This document shows positions 14,001-26,515 of a stretch of DNA of 64,000 nucleotides, in pieces. The stretch is taken from positions 125,407 to 189,406 of the forward strand of contig NW_002476369.1 in the NCBI RefSeq assembly GCF_000189635.1, given 5' to 3'. Source of the stretch: Tetrahymena thermophila SB210. Lineage: Eukaryota; Ciliophora; Oligohymenophorea; Hymenostomatida; Tetrahymenidae. The notes beneath the pieces are model-generated. The model did not search any database. It worked only from the letters and a program-made list of their open reading frames with translations, and was not told where the DNA came from. Position numbers and translations under genes: made by a program. Position 1 is the stretch's first letter. Each line of letters starts with the position of its first letter.

Positions 14001-17000
14001 TTAATTTAATTTTCCCATAAATTAATTTAAGATTTTTTTGCTAATTTCATTTTTTATATCTGCTTTTTTACTCTCTTTAATGATGAAATATTCAAAATAA
14101 TTTTATCATTTAATTTATCAAATTTTTTAAATTTGTCTTTTATTTGATTTTCTGTTAACACTTAAATTTAGAATAAAAGTAAATTAATCGAAAAATTTAT
14201 CTTCAGTTGAATATTTATTTATCTGTGAAACTTTTCAATTGTAAAGGAAATTTAATTTTATAACTTAATAAAAACTATTTTAAATTGAAAATATTTTCTA
14301 AATAAAAATGAAAACATAAAATAATCATTAAATTTTTCTTTAGTTGAGTATTTTTTTGGAAATTTTTTCAATCTTCATTGTAAAATTTTTAAATAAATAT
14401 TTTTAATTTACTTTTCCCATAAATTAAAATAAAATTTTTTTGCTAATTTCAATTTTTTTTCTGCTTTTTTATTCTATTAAATGAAATATTCAAAATAATT
14501 TTATCAATCAAGCTTTTTAATTAAGTTGATCTTTTATTTGATTTTTATTAACACTTAAATTTAGAATAAAAGTAAATTAATCAGAAAAAAGTATCTGAGT
14601 TGAATATTTATTTGTGAAACTTTTCAATCGTAAAAGTAATTTTTAAAATAGATATTTTGAATTTAGTTTTCTATTAAATTAATATCAGATTTTTTGCTTA
14701 TTAAATTATAAAATGGCTGCTTTTTTACTCAATAAAATCAAATATTCAAATTAATTTTGCTATTTAATTAATGAAATATTTTTAATTTAACTTTTCTTAG
14801 CTTATTAAAATAATTAATTATTTTGCATGTTGATTTATATAATTTTTAAAGAAAGAGAAGACTTATTTATTACTTAGTTATGGCCAGATGTAAGTGATTT
14901 CATGGAAAAATAGAAGCTATTCCCAGGAGAGAACCATCCTTGATGGTAAACTCAGCTCTCTTGTTAGTTCGCCATTTTCTATTTTAAGTTGGCAGTCCTC
15001 AGCCTAAATGTTGTATTTTTGAACCCAGATTTCTAATTAAATTTAATAATTTAAAAAATAATAAATTAGTTTTTGATTTACGCTATAGCTGAGTTGGAGG
15101 TATTTCTTTATCATTGAACCTTTCATGTGACTTTGTTGGATTGTTTTCGATAGAAATAGACTCGAAAGTGAACAAAAAACCTTCTTCTTCTGGTAGAGCT
15201 CTTAACAGTATATCAGGTTGTTAAAGCTATGCTCTAAGTTACATAAATTTAGGACAAAGAGTGTATTTAATTATGTTATCTATTTGACCAAATACATTTT
15301 TAGGTTGCTCTTTTGAAGGGTTTTAGCCTGGTTCTTAAAGTATCTAATCTGGATAGGAAATAAGAGCAAGTATTTAGTTATTAATATAATCAATGAGTCT
15401 CATTGTAGGCTATTAAAAGTAAACTATAGAAATAGGAGTAAGTTTAATGTCTAAAAATGAGTCAAAGTGTTCCTTGGTGACAAGTTAATTATAGGCTGCC
15501 CAAGAAAACTCAAGAGTGCTCTTGCTCTTGTTGAACTCTTTTCTTTATATAATGACATACTCATTTATCTATTCTTAGTTATCAGCATTTACTGTGTTAG
15601 GGTAATTTGTTAAGTCATAAACCAATAATTCGCCCAAAGAACCAGAAACAAAATTACCTTCTCTGCATAACTTTTAGTTTACATTAGTGTTTTCTATCTT
15701 AAGCTTAAGAAGTGGCGCATGAGTTTGATGCTAAATCAAATAAAGTTATACTTCCTTTATATTGATTTAAATATTAATCATGCTTTGAGAGCAAAAGTTA
15801 TTTTATAAACTCTTTTCATAATCAACTAAAATAGATTTTAGTTTATCCTAATCATTTACTGATATTAAATTGTCTGAAGTGAATTTTTCAATGAATGATT
15901 TATACTAGTTATCGTTTAATATCTCATTGATTAAACTGTCAATATCTTTAGATTCCAACTCCTGTTATTTTTTCATTCGAAGTGATTATTCACTCATAAA
16001 AATCAAAACATATAAACGCCTCAATATCAGCAAACTGTCAGGTTTCCAATTAAAAACGCATTTCATCATTTCCAATTAAACGTCTATTTCATCATTTTTA
16101 AGATCTTCATTGATTATCACCTTAAAAAATTGCTCATTTTCTAATTCAAAATTAAATTTTTGTTAATAAAACTTCTCATTTTTTAACTGAGATTTAAAAC
16201 ATAATTTTTCATAAGATTATTTAATAAAAATATTTAATAATATTCAATCAAATGTAAGCAAAGATAATTTTTTCTGTTTGAATTGGAGTAATTTAATTGC
16301 TTAAAAATTATTTAAAAAGTTATAAAAATTATCTAAAAAAACATAAAAAAAATAATAAAATAGTGTGAAAAATTATATAAAATTAATAAGATGATTCTTA
16401 AAAACATTTATAAAATAATAAAAATTTTAAAATCAATAAAATCAACATTATTTAATAAAATAAAAAAAAATTATTTAAATGATTGAATTTTTAAACATTT
16501 TTATTATATTCAAATTTTATCTAAAATTTATCTTTTTAATTTAAGGTTTTTTGAATGAATAATGAAAAATATGAAAATTACCTTGTGTTTGATAGGTTGA
16601 GAATATTGGCTAGAAAATAGAGTGATTATACTTATGGATGTAGTCTTGTATGAGGAAGTTTTTAAATTGTAGGTTGGTAGTTTGGTTAAGAGATGACATG
16701 AGTTTGTAGAAAGAGAGACTTTCTAGCTAGAAATCAATGTAGGGTTCATCTTTTTTTGTAATTTTAATGGTAAGATTTTTGAACTAAAGATTTATCACAT
16801 TAGAAATGTTTTCTATCATTTCTTATTGCTGCTTTTGTTATGGTTCAGGTAATTAAATTGAATCGGAGGCGTTTCTAATTTGTATTTTTGGAATTGATTG
16901 CTCGATTACAATAGCACTTTCATCGCCTGATTCGTTTGATAAGATGTCTTCTTCAGTGTCTAAATTTTCATTTTCTTGCTATTTTTATTGCAATTTTTCT

Positions 17001-20000
17001 TTTATCATTTCCTACTTTTACTTTTCGTGTTCACTCACTCTTTCTACTTCCTACTTAAAAGATAAATATTCTTTCTCACATTTGAAACTCAAATAGAACT
17101 ATTTATTAACGAAATAAACTTCAATTGGCAAATCTTCTTTTTTTTAATTTGAAAATTGCTCATTTTATTCAATTTTTTCTTCTTCTTCTTCTTAATTTAT
17201 TTCTTACTCCTCCTTCATTTGATTGCTTTAATTTTCTGATTCAACTTCTTTATTTTCTTAATCTTGTTCAATCGTTTTAACAGATTCAATTTATTCATTT
17301 TAATCAAGTTCTGATTCTTTCTTTTAATCAGCTTGTTATTTAATCTCTTAGTCTTTATCTAAGCTCAATTCAATCTCCTCTTTTTAGATTTTCTAAGATA
17401 AATTTTTTTAAATTATTTGAATGTTTGGGATTTCAGAATTAGCTCTGTTTCTCTATTCAACTGGATTATGCTCTATCAAATGCATCAAATGAAAATTTTA
17501 AAATGAGCTCAAGTGAAGCGTTTTGGAGTTTTCTTCTTGGTGAAATAGATGAACTCTGTCTGTTGAGTCTATGATAAATTAAGTGGGCATTTAATTTTAA
17601 TATCTCTTTTCTCTATAAAAAACTTGACAGTTCAGTTTTGCATTTTTTTCCAAATCTTCTTTTTTTGATTTTAATTTTTCTTACTCATTTTGATAAGAAG
17701 GCGAAATTAAATATTTTATTTTTGTTGCTTCAGAGAGAATTTCTTCATTAAAATTAAGACAGAGTGGTTCGAGCACACCTTCAAATTATAGAAGCGGTTT
17801 ATCAACATCAAATTAATTCTATTATTGATGTAAAATAATCATATGAAAATTATAATTTTCAACTATTTTATGAAGATTTTATTTATCATCAGTTAAACAA
17901 GATAACTTGTGAAGCAAAGAACGCTTCTATAAATAGAAAACACTTAAATTTTTCATTTCTAAGTTAAACAACTCGTATATGTCTCTTTGGACATCACTTG
18001 ACTTAAAGTTTAAACGAGATAAACTAAATATCCAGCAAGGTAAATCTGTGTTAACATCATCAAGAGGAATGATAATTGTCTGCTTTTCAATTCTGATATC
18101 AATACCAATTCTGAAAATTTGGTTTGTATCGACTTCATTTTTCTTCTTCTTATCAGATGATTATTCATCTTATTTATCCTTTGGAGTGACAATTTTATCT
18201 TTAGAAGATTAAGCAGATTGAATGTTATTTTAAGAGTTAACGATCAATGTTTAGCTCTATTTTTGTAAAGAAGAAAGTTGCTCTAATTTTTATTTTTTTT
18301 CAGAAAAATATTCATGCTGAGTTTTAATATCAAAGAAATCCCTAAATCTTTCAATGAACTTATGATTGTAAACACATTCTATCGGCTCAACAAAGCAAGT
18401 TATACTGCCATCTAAATTAAATTTGCAATCCTTTTTCTGTCTGATCGAATGCCTCTTATAAATAAATTGTATGAAATTCGAACTCCTTGATTTACTTTCA
18501 TTATTATTAATTGATTTGTATAAAAAGTTGATGGATTCTGGAATCTTTGAATCAAATTCTTGATTTTAAAGATTAATTGAAATTTCCTGCAACTTTAAAA
18601 AGATTTCTTAACCTTTATCTTCAGTGGTGTTCATATAAATAATAAGATCAGTGTAAGTAAATTTAATTCCTTCAATTATTTTCTTTTAGTGATTATCTTT
18701 TGTTAATAGAATACTTCCACCTTTTAGAATAATGCTGGTAGAAAAATTTATAGCCTCATCAGGTCTTTGCACAGTATTTTTCTTAGTTTGTTCTAATTAT
18801 TTTTCAATAGCGAGATCTATTTCCTTAATTTAATCAACTGGAATTTGAGTCTATGTATTTGAACTAAAAATACTCTTTTTGTTATTCATTATCTCATTCA
18901 TTTTATTTTCTCTTGCCAATAGCTTGACAACACTTCTAACCCAGTTATTCAAAGTCTGATATTCAATGCTTTTTAAGATACTCTCAAAAATCTGTATCTA
19001 AGATTGATCAAGTTATTCCTTCTCATTCATTTATTTAGCCTTTAGCTTCATATAATAAATCTTCAAAAAGTGCTTCTTGTAAAATTCCTTCATCTCCTCT
19101 GATATCTCAACTACTTTTTTCCTAATATTCATTTTTTTAAAAATATTTAATCCATTAAATTAAACAATTTAAAATATTTTTCGATCAAAAAAATAAAACA
19201 GTTTAAAATTTTTTTAAAAATTTGTTCTTATTTTAACAATTTAGATAAATATTTTTTAATAAATAAATATGAGAAATATTCAATAAAATTGTTAATTTTA
19301 AACTCTTGATAAAGAAAAATTAACTTTTTATTAAATTAAAATTTCCTTTCTCAAATAGAAATCTTCTGTTTCCATAAATTTAAGCAATTTCTTCCTTGCT
19401 AATCAATATATTTATTCAGAATTAAACATTTAAATTTAGCAATTCTGATTAATAAATAATATAATTGCTCTTTTTTCTTTTAGAATGAATTTCTACTCTT
19501 TATTTAAATATTTTTTCTTGTTAGTTAAATCTGTTTTTTTCTTAAAAATTCAGATTGATAGCTTACTATTTACCTTTACTTCTATTTATTAAATTCATTT
19601 AATTCATTTTTTTAAAAGACTTTTTATTCTCTAAACAACATGTTATAATTTTTAATATTATTATTCCATTTAATTCATAATTACCCAGAATTAAATATGA
19701 AAAATTCTGATTAATAAATAATATAATTGCTCTTTTTTCTTTTAGAATGAATTTCTACTCTTTATTTAAAGATTTTTTGTTTGTTGTTAAATCTGTTTTT
19801 TTCTTAAGTATTCAAATTTATATCTTACAATTCATTTTTACTTCTATAAATTAAATAATTCATTTTTGATTCATTTTTTTAAAAGACTTTTCATTCGCTA
19901 AACAATAAGTTTATAATAAATATTAAAATTTCATTTAGAATATTTTTATTTTTTTGATATTATTTGAAATTCCATATTCTAAGATGGTTTAAAAATGCCT

Positions 20001-20975
20001 TTTCAATGAATAGAGGATATATTAATTAATATAGTGTATTATTTTTTTATACCTTTCTGCCCAAAGCGAGTCTCTGTATTAAATAGAGATGTTAATCAAA
20101 TCTGAAATTTGTTGTAATTGCTAATGCTTGAGCTATAAGTCAATCCAGTCAAGACCTATTGTTAGTTCGTACAAAGGATTATCAAAGTTTTAAGGCTAAT
20201 TGTTAACCAATTTAAAATCTGCATTGATTTCTATTACAACTTCAACATTTTTGTACTGCTTAGGCTATTCTATCAAACCTTGCATCATGGAAAATATCTT
20301 GTATTTTTGCTAATTCTATAAGAAACTGCTTTCGTTCTAATTCCAATAAAGTCTCAAATTCGTTAAATTCAACAATTTGTTTATGGGTTTGTTTATTTCT
20401 TCCGATTTTGTTCTATCTATAAAAGTAGGTACCCAGTTTTCATCAGTTGTATTGGCCTACAATTCCTATAATGTTAGACCAAACGAATATCCTTTTAAGC
20501 TATCTTCCCAACGAATATGAATATTTTTAAAGGACAACTAAATGTTATCGATAATTTTAACTGTCATTTTTTCGAGCATACTTTTCTCCTCTTTTTGACT
20601 CTTTTAAATTAACTTGTCTAAACATTGTTTTGCATACAAATTAATATTTTCTAACTTTTTTTCAATCGAGGCCTTGTCTTAAAAATTCCAATCAGATTGC
20701 TTTTTTGGCCCAATGATTAAATAAATGTTTTCCATGCTAATCGGTACTGGACTGCTACTCAATTTACTCCATGGAATATTCATTGTCATAACACCTATAT
20801 TGCTATATAAAATATCTATTGGTAGTTCTAACAAATCCATAATTTCTGGCTTAAAGCTGACATTCTCTATTTTGACACTTCCTTTAAACACACTCAAATG
20901 AATATTTTTGTCCAAGCCGCTAATATACTGTCCAAAATAAGAATCAATAACCTTCTCTAAAATCTTTTCAAACAT
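5039..20975 (-). CDS. VPS13: VPS13 bridge-like lipid-transfer protein, 17 exons, ~3461 aa
   Basis: Exons (high to low): 20975-20053, 19121-16582, 16140-15082, 15032-14874, 13786-13610, 13557-13054, 12718-11540, 10368-9815, 9733-9163, 8711-8551, 8500-8396, 8342-8004, 7954-7053, 6711-6207, 6153-5964, 5895-5468, 5128-5039. They sum to 10386 nt, all phases close, introns are GT-AG and the stop is TGA. Exon 1 carries the chorein N-domain (MFEKILEKVID, then NIPWSKL and NIYLI) that starts the hydrophobic lipid groove. Exon 2 encodes extended chorein-type sequence with long acidic/Gln-rich insertions. Exons 8-12 carry the VAB/SHR-BD region (ISPFSIQNNIGYPI, YVPFDRLD, RLVFEPFVRIKNCLP). Exons 13-14 carry the VPS13_C/ATG2_C region (LGSVNIIGNPASLIKNIGTG), exon 15 GLVTKPIEGAEKGGAVG, and exon 16 the PH-like C-terminus. 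Length is typical of the family, which moves phospholipids between organelle membranes at contact sites. Exon 17 (29 aa) is the least certain. Confidence 0.95.
8876..8938. other. GC-richer island inside VPS13 intron 9
   Basis: About 60 bp containing 'gagatccatcgagagaga' and 'ttcggaattcgg' stands out from the extremely AT-rich intron (8712-9162). The direct VPS13 splice 9163 to 8711 closes in phase without it. It could be a conserved intronic element, a small RNA or an alternative exon. No reading joins both neighbouring exons with canonical splice sites. Confidence 0.4.
10440..11140. repeat. 82-bp minisatellite, about 8-9 copies, in VPS13 intron 7
   Basis: The unit contains 'ttattctaactagcta', 'aaatatcttttaattaatca' and 'ttttattagattgaa'. 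The 'ttattct' landmark recurs near 10467, 10549, 10631, 10713, 10795, 10878, 10961 and 11128, with a variant at about 11041. Copies differ by point changes, and alternate copies are more alike than neighbours. Introns 6 and 13 of the same gene are only about 340 bp, whereas this one is 1171 bp. Confidence 0.92.
13866..14770. repeat. ~415-bp tandem duplication (2 copies plus a partial) in VPS13 intron 4
   Basis: The landmark 'attgaaaatattttct' at about 13868 recurs at about 14284. In both places it is followed in order by 'tttctttagttgagtattt', 'tttcaatcttcattgtaaaa', 'atgaaatattcaaaataa' and 'acacttaaatttagaata'. A third, shorter copy runs from about 14640 to 14770. It fills most of the 1087-bp intron. 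Confidence 0.85.
19440..19925. repeat. ~262-bp direct duplication in VPS13 intron 1
   Basis: The stretch with 'gattaataaataatataat', 'cttttagaatgaatttctac' and 'ttaaatctgtttttttctta' at about 19446-19555 recurs at about 19708-19805. The following 'tttaaaagactttt' also recurs, at about 19611 and 19880. It lies inside the 931-bp first intron. Confidence 0.88.
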
Positions 20976-21807
20976 TTTTCAAATGCCTTGCTGCTTGATC
21001 TTAATAAATAAATTGTATAAATTCTTGTCTCCCTTTATTTAATTTTCTACTACCTACTATAAATAAATAAATAATAAACAAAAAAACCTGATCGCTAATT
21101 AATTAATTTATAAATTACATTAATACTAATGAATTATAAATCAATAGTAAATTAAATAATTAAATCATCAATCGATTCAGCTATTTTGCTCTTTATTTTT
21201 TTAAAATAATCTTAAAATCTAAAAACTTTAACTTTCTATCACAAGCTAATAGATATCTTAAATATGCATTAATTTTCTTTTTACAACACATTTCATATGT
21301 ATTTTTAATCAAATAAAATATAAATATTTAAATTCATTTTTCAAATATTTAATTGAATTTTATTTTCACATTTAAATACACATTTTTAATATCAATTTAT
21401 TTTTATTGTTTTTTTTTTTCTAAATCATTTCTAAAAATTTATACCTTATATCCTCATTAATTAATTAACACCTCTTATATTATTATATGAGCTTAAAATG
21501 GCGTTTTTATCTTATTAAAAATTTAATTTAAAATTTTGATAGGCATGGAGGGAATATATAAAATAGAGTAAATATAATAATGTGGTGGCAAGTCAGTTAT
21601 TAGATAGATATAAATATTTGAATTTAATAAAGTAATTGAATTGGTAAATGGATAGATAGATAGATAAATATAAGACAAATAAGTTTATTTTAATTAACTA
21701 AAAAGTATAAATTTATTGTTGGTTGACTTCAACTAATTAAGGATCATTTTATAGAATTATTTCAAATATTTGAAAAATTTCAATAAAAAAGTAATAAATA
21801 TTTAAGC
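20976..21807. other. Intergenic: VPS13 promoter side and kinase 3' side
   Basis: AT-rich, with no coding sequence seen. A short GATA run lies at 21650-21669. The region should hold the VPS13 upstream control region next to 20976, but no discrete element is recognised. Confidence 0.55.
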
Positions 21808-24800
21808 TCACAAATCAAGAAGATTGACACAACCACCTTGGTTAGTTTAAGTCTTTTTGGTGTAGTCTTCATCTAAATCAAGTAAGTTGATATTTTAATT
21901 TTATGGATATTATTGCTATTGTTATACATTTTAATTTTGAGAATTAGATCCATAGCTTTTATTTTAATTATTAGAATTAAATTATGCAAAAGCATCCACA
22001 TTTTGGCGAACAGCTTATTATTAGTTGCTGTTGCTGCTTTGAGAGCCAAACTGTTGATTTTGATTGAAGGAGTTGAATGCCTATTGCCCAGTATTATTGT
22101 TATTGTTGTTATTATTATCATTAGGATTTTCATAAAACTCCCAAATATTCTATCCATTGTTAATGTTATTATTGTTAAAACTGTTAGGATTACTATTAAA
22201 TTATGCATTATTCATATTATTATTGTAGTTTTACTAATTATTAATGCCATTATTCTAAAAGCCGAATTAATCAAATACGCTATTACTGTTGCTATTATTA
22301 TTGTTGTTGTTTTAATTGAAATTAAAATTATCAAAAGGATTGCTCTGCTAATTATTATTGTTGTTGTTGTTACTGCTGCTATTTTATCCAAATCCAAATT
22401 AGCTAAAAGGATCTGAAACTTAATTTTATTATTAGAAATTCTTATTTTATTGCTACTGTTAATTATTGTTTTGAGTGTTATTGAAATTCCAAAATTCGTT
22501 TTGTATAACCTAATTATTCTGATTTTAATTTGAATTTGGGCGATTTGGTTAATTTTATTGCTACTGTTAATTATTGTTATTATTGCTATTACCCCAGAAC
22601 TGATTAGAAGAAAAAGTGGAACCTTAATTCGAAGGTTTATTGAATTGTTGTCTAATTTGTTCAAGTTATTTTTCTGCTTGCACGTCTTTGCTTTTCATAG
22701 GCTTTTTTTTCTTAATAAAAGAAGTACCATTTGATTCATCATCTTCATCATCATCAACTTTGTTAGCTCTAATCTTTTATTAGAGCTTCATTAACTCATC
22801 TAAAGGAATATCTCCATCAAACTTCTTAATTGATCTGCCAGATTATTCATACTTCTTTTCTTCCCTTTCCCTGGCCATTTCTTTTTCTTTGAGTGACTGA
22901 GCAACCGGCTTTAAAAAACAAAATAAATTAACAATTAACTAAAATAAAATAAAATTAAAAAATTAATAATTACATTCAATTGAACAGAGGAAATGCCATC
23001 ATAATTTTCGCATATTTGAATGACATCATGGATAGTAGGTCTGAAGGAAGGGTCAGGAGTAATCATGTGACGAATGAAGTCATGGAATTTTTGACTATAT
23101 TTTGAGTCTGCTGGGAATCTATAATTGGCATCAACAATAGCTAATTTTGAGCTATCAACAAATGGGTGGATATAAAAAGCAATAGTATAAAGCACACAAC
23201 CTATAACATAAAACAAAATAAATAAAAAAATTAATTAAAATTGTTAAATAAAAATAAAATTTTTTCTTATTTTCATCTAAATCAAGCTAATATATTTAAG
23301 TCAGTTAATTCAACAAATTCATTTTTTGAATAAATAGAATTAAGTAAATTGGTTTATCACTCTATTTTAAAATAAGCAATCAAAAATAATATTCTTCTAG
23401 TTTATTTGGATATTTTTTTGTTTGCATTTTTGAATATTTAATAGATGCAAAAATTAATTAATTATTTTTTCAAAACTATTCAATTTTTTATTAAAATTCA
23501 GTTTTCCACTTAAATACTAAAATATTATTAATTAATTGATTTGCTATTAATAAAAATTTACAATGTTTTATTATTTTCTTTTGTATTTTTCTTATATTTT
23601 TTTTCACTATCTGCATATTCGATAGTCAATAAAGCTACCCTTGAGGTCTGTTAACCTTTTTTGTTTATTTAACTATTTAATTATGATATAAAATTTAACC
23701 TATTTGTTTATCATTTTAGATTTCTACTTTCTCATTTCACTATTTTAATTTAGATTGCTTACTAATTAATAAATCTGCTATCAATTTTAATTTTTAGCTC
23801 AAAGATCAAAGATATTTAATGTTTAAACCTTTTAAAAATCATTCATTTTTTGAAGATTAAATTGAATTAAATTTATTTTATTCTTAAATTATGCTTAATA
23901 GAATTTGATTTATATTATTTAATACTATTTCTAGTTGGTTTTAATACCTTATTTAATTGTTTTAAATTTATTTAGCTTAATCTAGTTGTTAAATTTTGTT
24001 TTGTTAATAACTTCTTACCAAGCATCCAAACATCTACTTGAGTGTCAACAAGCATTTTCTTTGATGGATCACACATTTCAGGAGGTCTGTACATAAGAGT
24101 TGTAGATTTGTTAAACAAATCTTCATAGTTTTCATATTCACTTTTTGGTACGTTTCTATTTAATTTAAAATAATTATTAGGTAATCATTTTCGTTCTAAT
24201 TAAAGGATTTATAAATTTCAAAATTAAGATAGAAGACATTAGCTTGTTTTGTTGCTTTAATTACAAACTGTTTTTATTTATATTGCTTTTTAAAGAATAA
24301 GTTTAAGTTGATGGAATTTAAACCTGAAATCAATAGTCTAAGTTGAGCAACTACCGAAATCGCAAAGTTTGTAAACTCCTCCACTTTGAAGGATGTTTTC
24401 TATTTTAATATCTCTGTGAGTAATTGGAGGATATGCTTAATGCAAGGCTCTAATACCCTTGGCAGCTTCATATATTATGTGAATCAACTTTCTTTCTGGA
24501 ATTTTGTTTGGCATAGTTTGGGACATTAGATCGAAAAGTGAGCCTCCATCACACAATTCCATAAGAAACAGAGCAATGCAGCCATCTCTAGTTGGTGTAA
24601 TGCTTCCTCCATAAAATCTTATGATATTTGGATGGTTTGGGAGACTTTCCTAATTATTCAAAAAAAAAGTTCTCTAAATGCTTTTGTAAATATCAAGTAA
24701 TCTTTTTTGATCAAAAGAAGAATTATAAAAATTTTACAAAGTTCTTCAACTCTCTTCTGGCAATTTAAACTCTATCTTCACCCTAAAAAGTATTTAAATG

Positions 24801-25262
24801 AAATAAGTTAGCTTTTAATAATGAATTGGATAGAAATTGTAAATGCTTTAATGCCTAACTATATCTCAATCACTATATTACAAATATCTAATTTAAAATT
24901 TAATACTTAACAAATCATTCTTTTTAGAGCAAATGATTCTCTTGTATTGACGTCGTATGCTTTCCATATATATCCAAAACCACCTTTTAAGATTAATTTA
25001 AATTTTTTTATAGAATAGCTTGTTAAATGTGGATTCGATAATATTTTTACCTTCAGAAAGGATCTTTTCTTCTTAAATAACCCTACCTCTAATAACATGC
25101 TATTAAGGTACATCGTGAGTGCTTACCTAAATGATTTAATTAGTAAATTAATTATCTAACTAGATAAAGTTAACTAATATATGATCTTACTCCCTATCCT
25201 CCTGACTTGCTATTGTTAAAGTATCCTCCTACCTAATTTAAAAACCCTTTCATTTAATTCAT
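21808..25262 (-). CDS. NAK-family (AAK1/BIKE/GAK/Ark1-like) Ser/Thr kinase, 8 exons, 686 aa
   Basis: Exons: 25262-25191, 25126-25051, 24983-24907, 24782-24738, 24649-24324, 24155-24019, 23200-22974, 22908-21808 (2061 nt, all phases close, TGA stop). The kinase domain spans about residues 38-315. It has a glycine loop EGGFG, catalytic ALKR (Lys70), helix-C Glu86, [10 protein letters not shown] (Asp170), KLCDFGS (Asp187), [10 protein letters not shown] and VWMLGCVLYT. This pattern is characteristic of the Numb-associated kinases, which phosphorylate clathrin adaptors and regulate endocytosis. The last exon encodes a basic/acidic linker, then about 230 residues rich in Asn, Gln, Phe and Ser. It closes with LLDLDED (662-668) and a terminal NLLDL, both matching the clathrin-box pattern. 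ATG 25253 is an alternative start. Intron 6 (24018-23201) is the largest. The donor after exon 5 (gtttaa) is weak but the only in-phase choice. Confidence 0.93.
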
Positions 25263-25915
25263 TATTCTTAGTTTGTATGTTTGCTAATGTGTTGACTTTT
25301 AATTATTTAATTAATAAACTAATTATCTTATTTGTTAAAAATTAATTTATTAATTAATTAAATATAGTCCTTACGTAATTTTTTATTGTATGAGTTTTTT
25401 ATTTCTGAATTATAAATTTTACGAATTCATAAGAACACACTCATTTATTATTCATTCATTCATTAAATTAATCATTAACTAATAATCTTATTCTTTGTTT
25501 AGCGAATTCATCTATCTCAAGTTCAAGTACGAATTCATTATTTATCTAACTATTTATTCAATAATTTACTTGAAAATTAATTAGATTCACTAGTCTTAAT
25601 TAATTATTGAGGCTAATGTTGTTTTTATTTAAGAAAATCTATCTTATTTTATCCTTATTGGAAATCTATTTTTTCTTCTTTTTAAAATATTTTGTTTATT
25701 AATGTGTTAATTTAAATGTAGCTTAAAATTTTTATAAATTAAGTAGCTCACAAATGATCATTCAAAATACAAATATAAAACTTACTTATTTATGCAAAAT
25801 ATTTTTAAAACTAAAATTTTTTAATAACTGGAAGGAATAAAACTACTATTTAGATATTTTCATATGAGTTAACTACTTTAATAGGAAATTGGATTTCTTA
25901 ACCTAGATGATAGTT

Positions 25916-26260
25916 TCTTTCTTTCTCTCTCTCCCTCTCCTTAAATTCGTAAATTTAAAATATATTTGAGGCTTTTGTAAAAAATTATAAATATTATAAA
26001 AAACTAAAAATAATTAAATATTTTTTATTATATTTTGCAAACTTTCATTTTATTATTATGCTATCGTAAATAATTAAAATATTAATATATCTTTGTTTTT
26101 TTCTTCAAGACAGTAAAATGATTTATTTAATTATTTTTTTGTTTTTTTATTTATTAGTCAGTCCAAATAAATCTACTAAACCAATAATAAAGAAATTTAT
26201 TTAAACTATATTATAATGAGAGTAAAGTGATAATGCGTTTTGTAAAAGTTAACTTAATAA
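25916..26260. repeat. Orphan copy of the papain-like gene 3' flank
   Basis: Matches 28101-28440, 30600-30905 and 34445-34745 in order: 'tctctctctccctc', 'atatatttgaggctttt', 'tttgtttttttcttcaagac', 'agtccaaataaatct' and 'ttttgtaaaagtt'. No coding copy lies before it, so the gene has been lost or was not included in the duplication. Confidence 0.85.
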
Positions 26261-26289
26261 GACCATGGGAATGAGTAAGCTCTATTTGA

Positions 26290-26385
26290 AATATTTGTAT
26301 AAAAATACAAATATATTATTGCCATATTAATCTAAAATTTGATGTTACATAATTTTTAAAAATAATTTTGTTTCAAATAAAGAAG

Positions 26386-26464
<79 letters not shown>

Positions 26465-26515
26465 GACATAAGTATATATGTATAAAGCATAACAATTTTG
26501 AAATAGACTTTGAGT
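26290..26515. repeat. Dispersed repeat pair, copy 1 (partner 36750-36915)
   Basis: Shares 'aatacaaatatattattg', 'aaaatttgatgt', 'gaagta' and 'gcataacaattttgaaatag'-like blocks with 36750-36915. The GATA tract sits exactly where the partner has only 'gaagtaagtaaacaggatat', so the microsatellite expanded within this copy. Confidence 0.75.
26384..26464. repeat. (TAGA)n microsatellite, about 20 units
   Basis: Uninterrupted GATA tetranucleotides within a duplicated segment. Confidence 0.95.

Larger units (their letters stand above)
25263..26465. other. Intergenic: kinase promoter side, then duplicated sequence
   Basis: 25263-25915 is AT-rich with no gene seen. From 25916 the sequence matches the 3' flank of the papain-like gene copies further right, followed by a second repeat and a GATA microsatellite, each listed separately. 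Confidence 0.6.

Noticed and set aside
21913..22664. Plus- and minus-strand frames giving Ile/Val-rich or Asn/Ile-rich 'proteins'
   Set aside because: They are other-frame readings of the Asn/Gln-codon repeats in the kinase tail.
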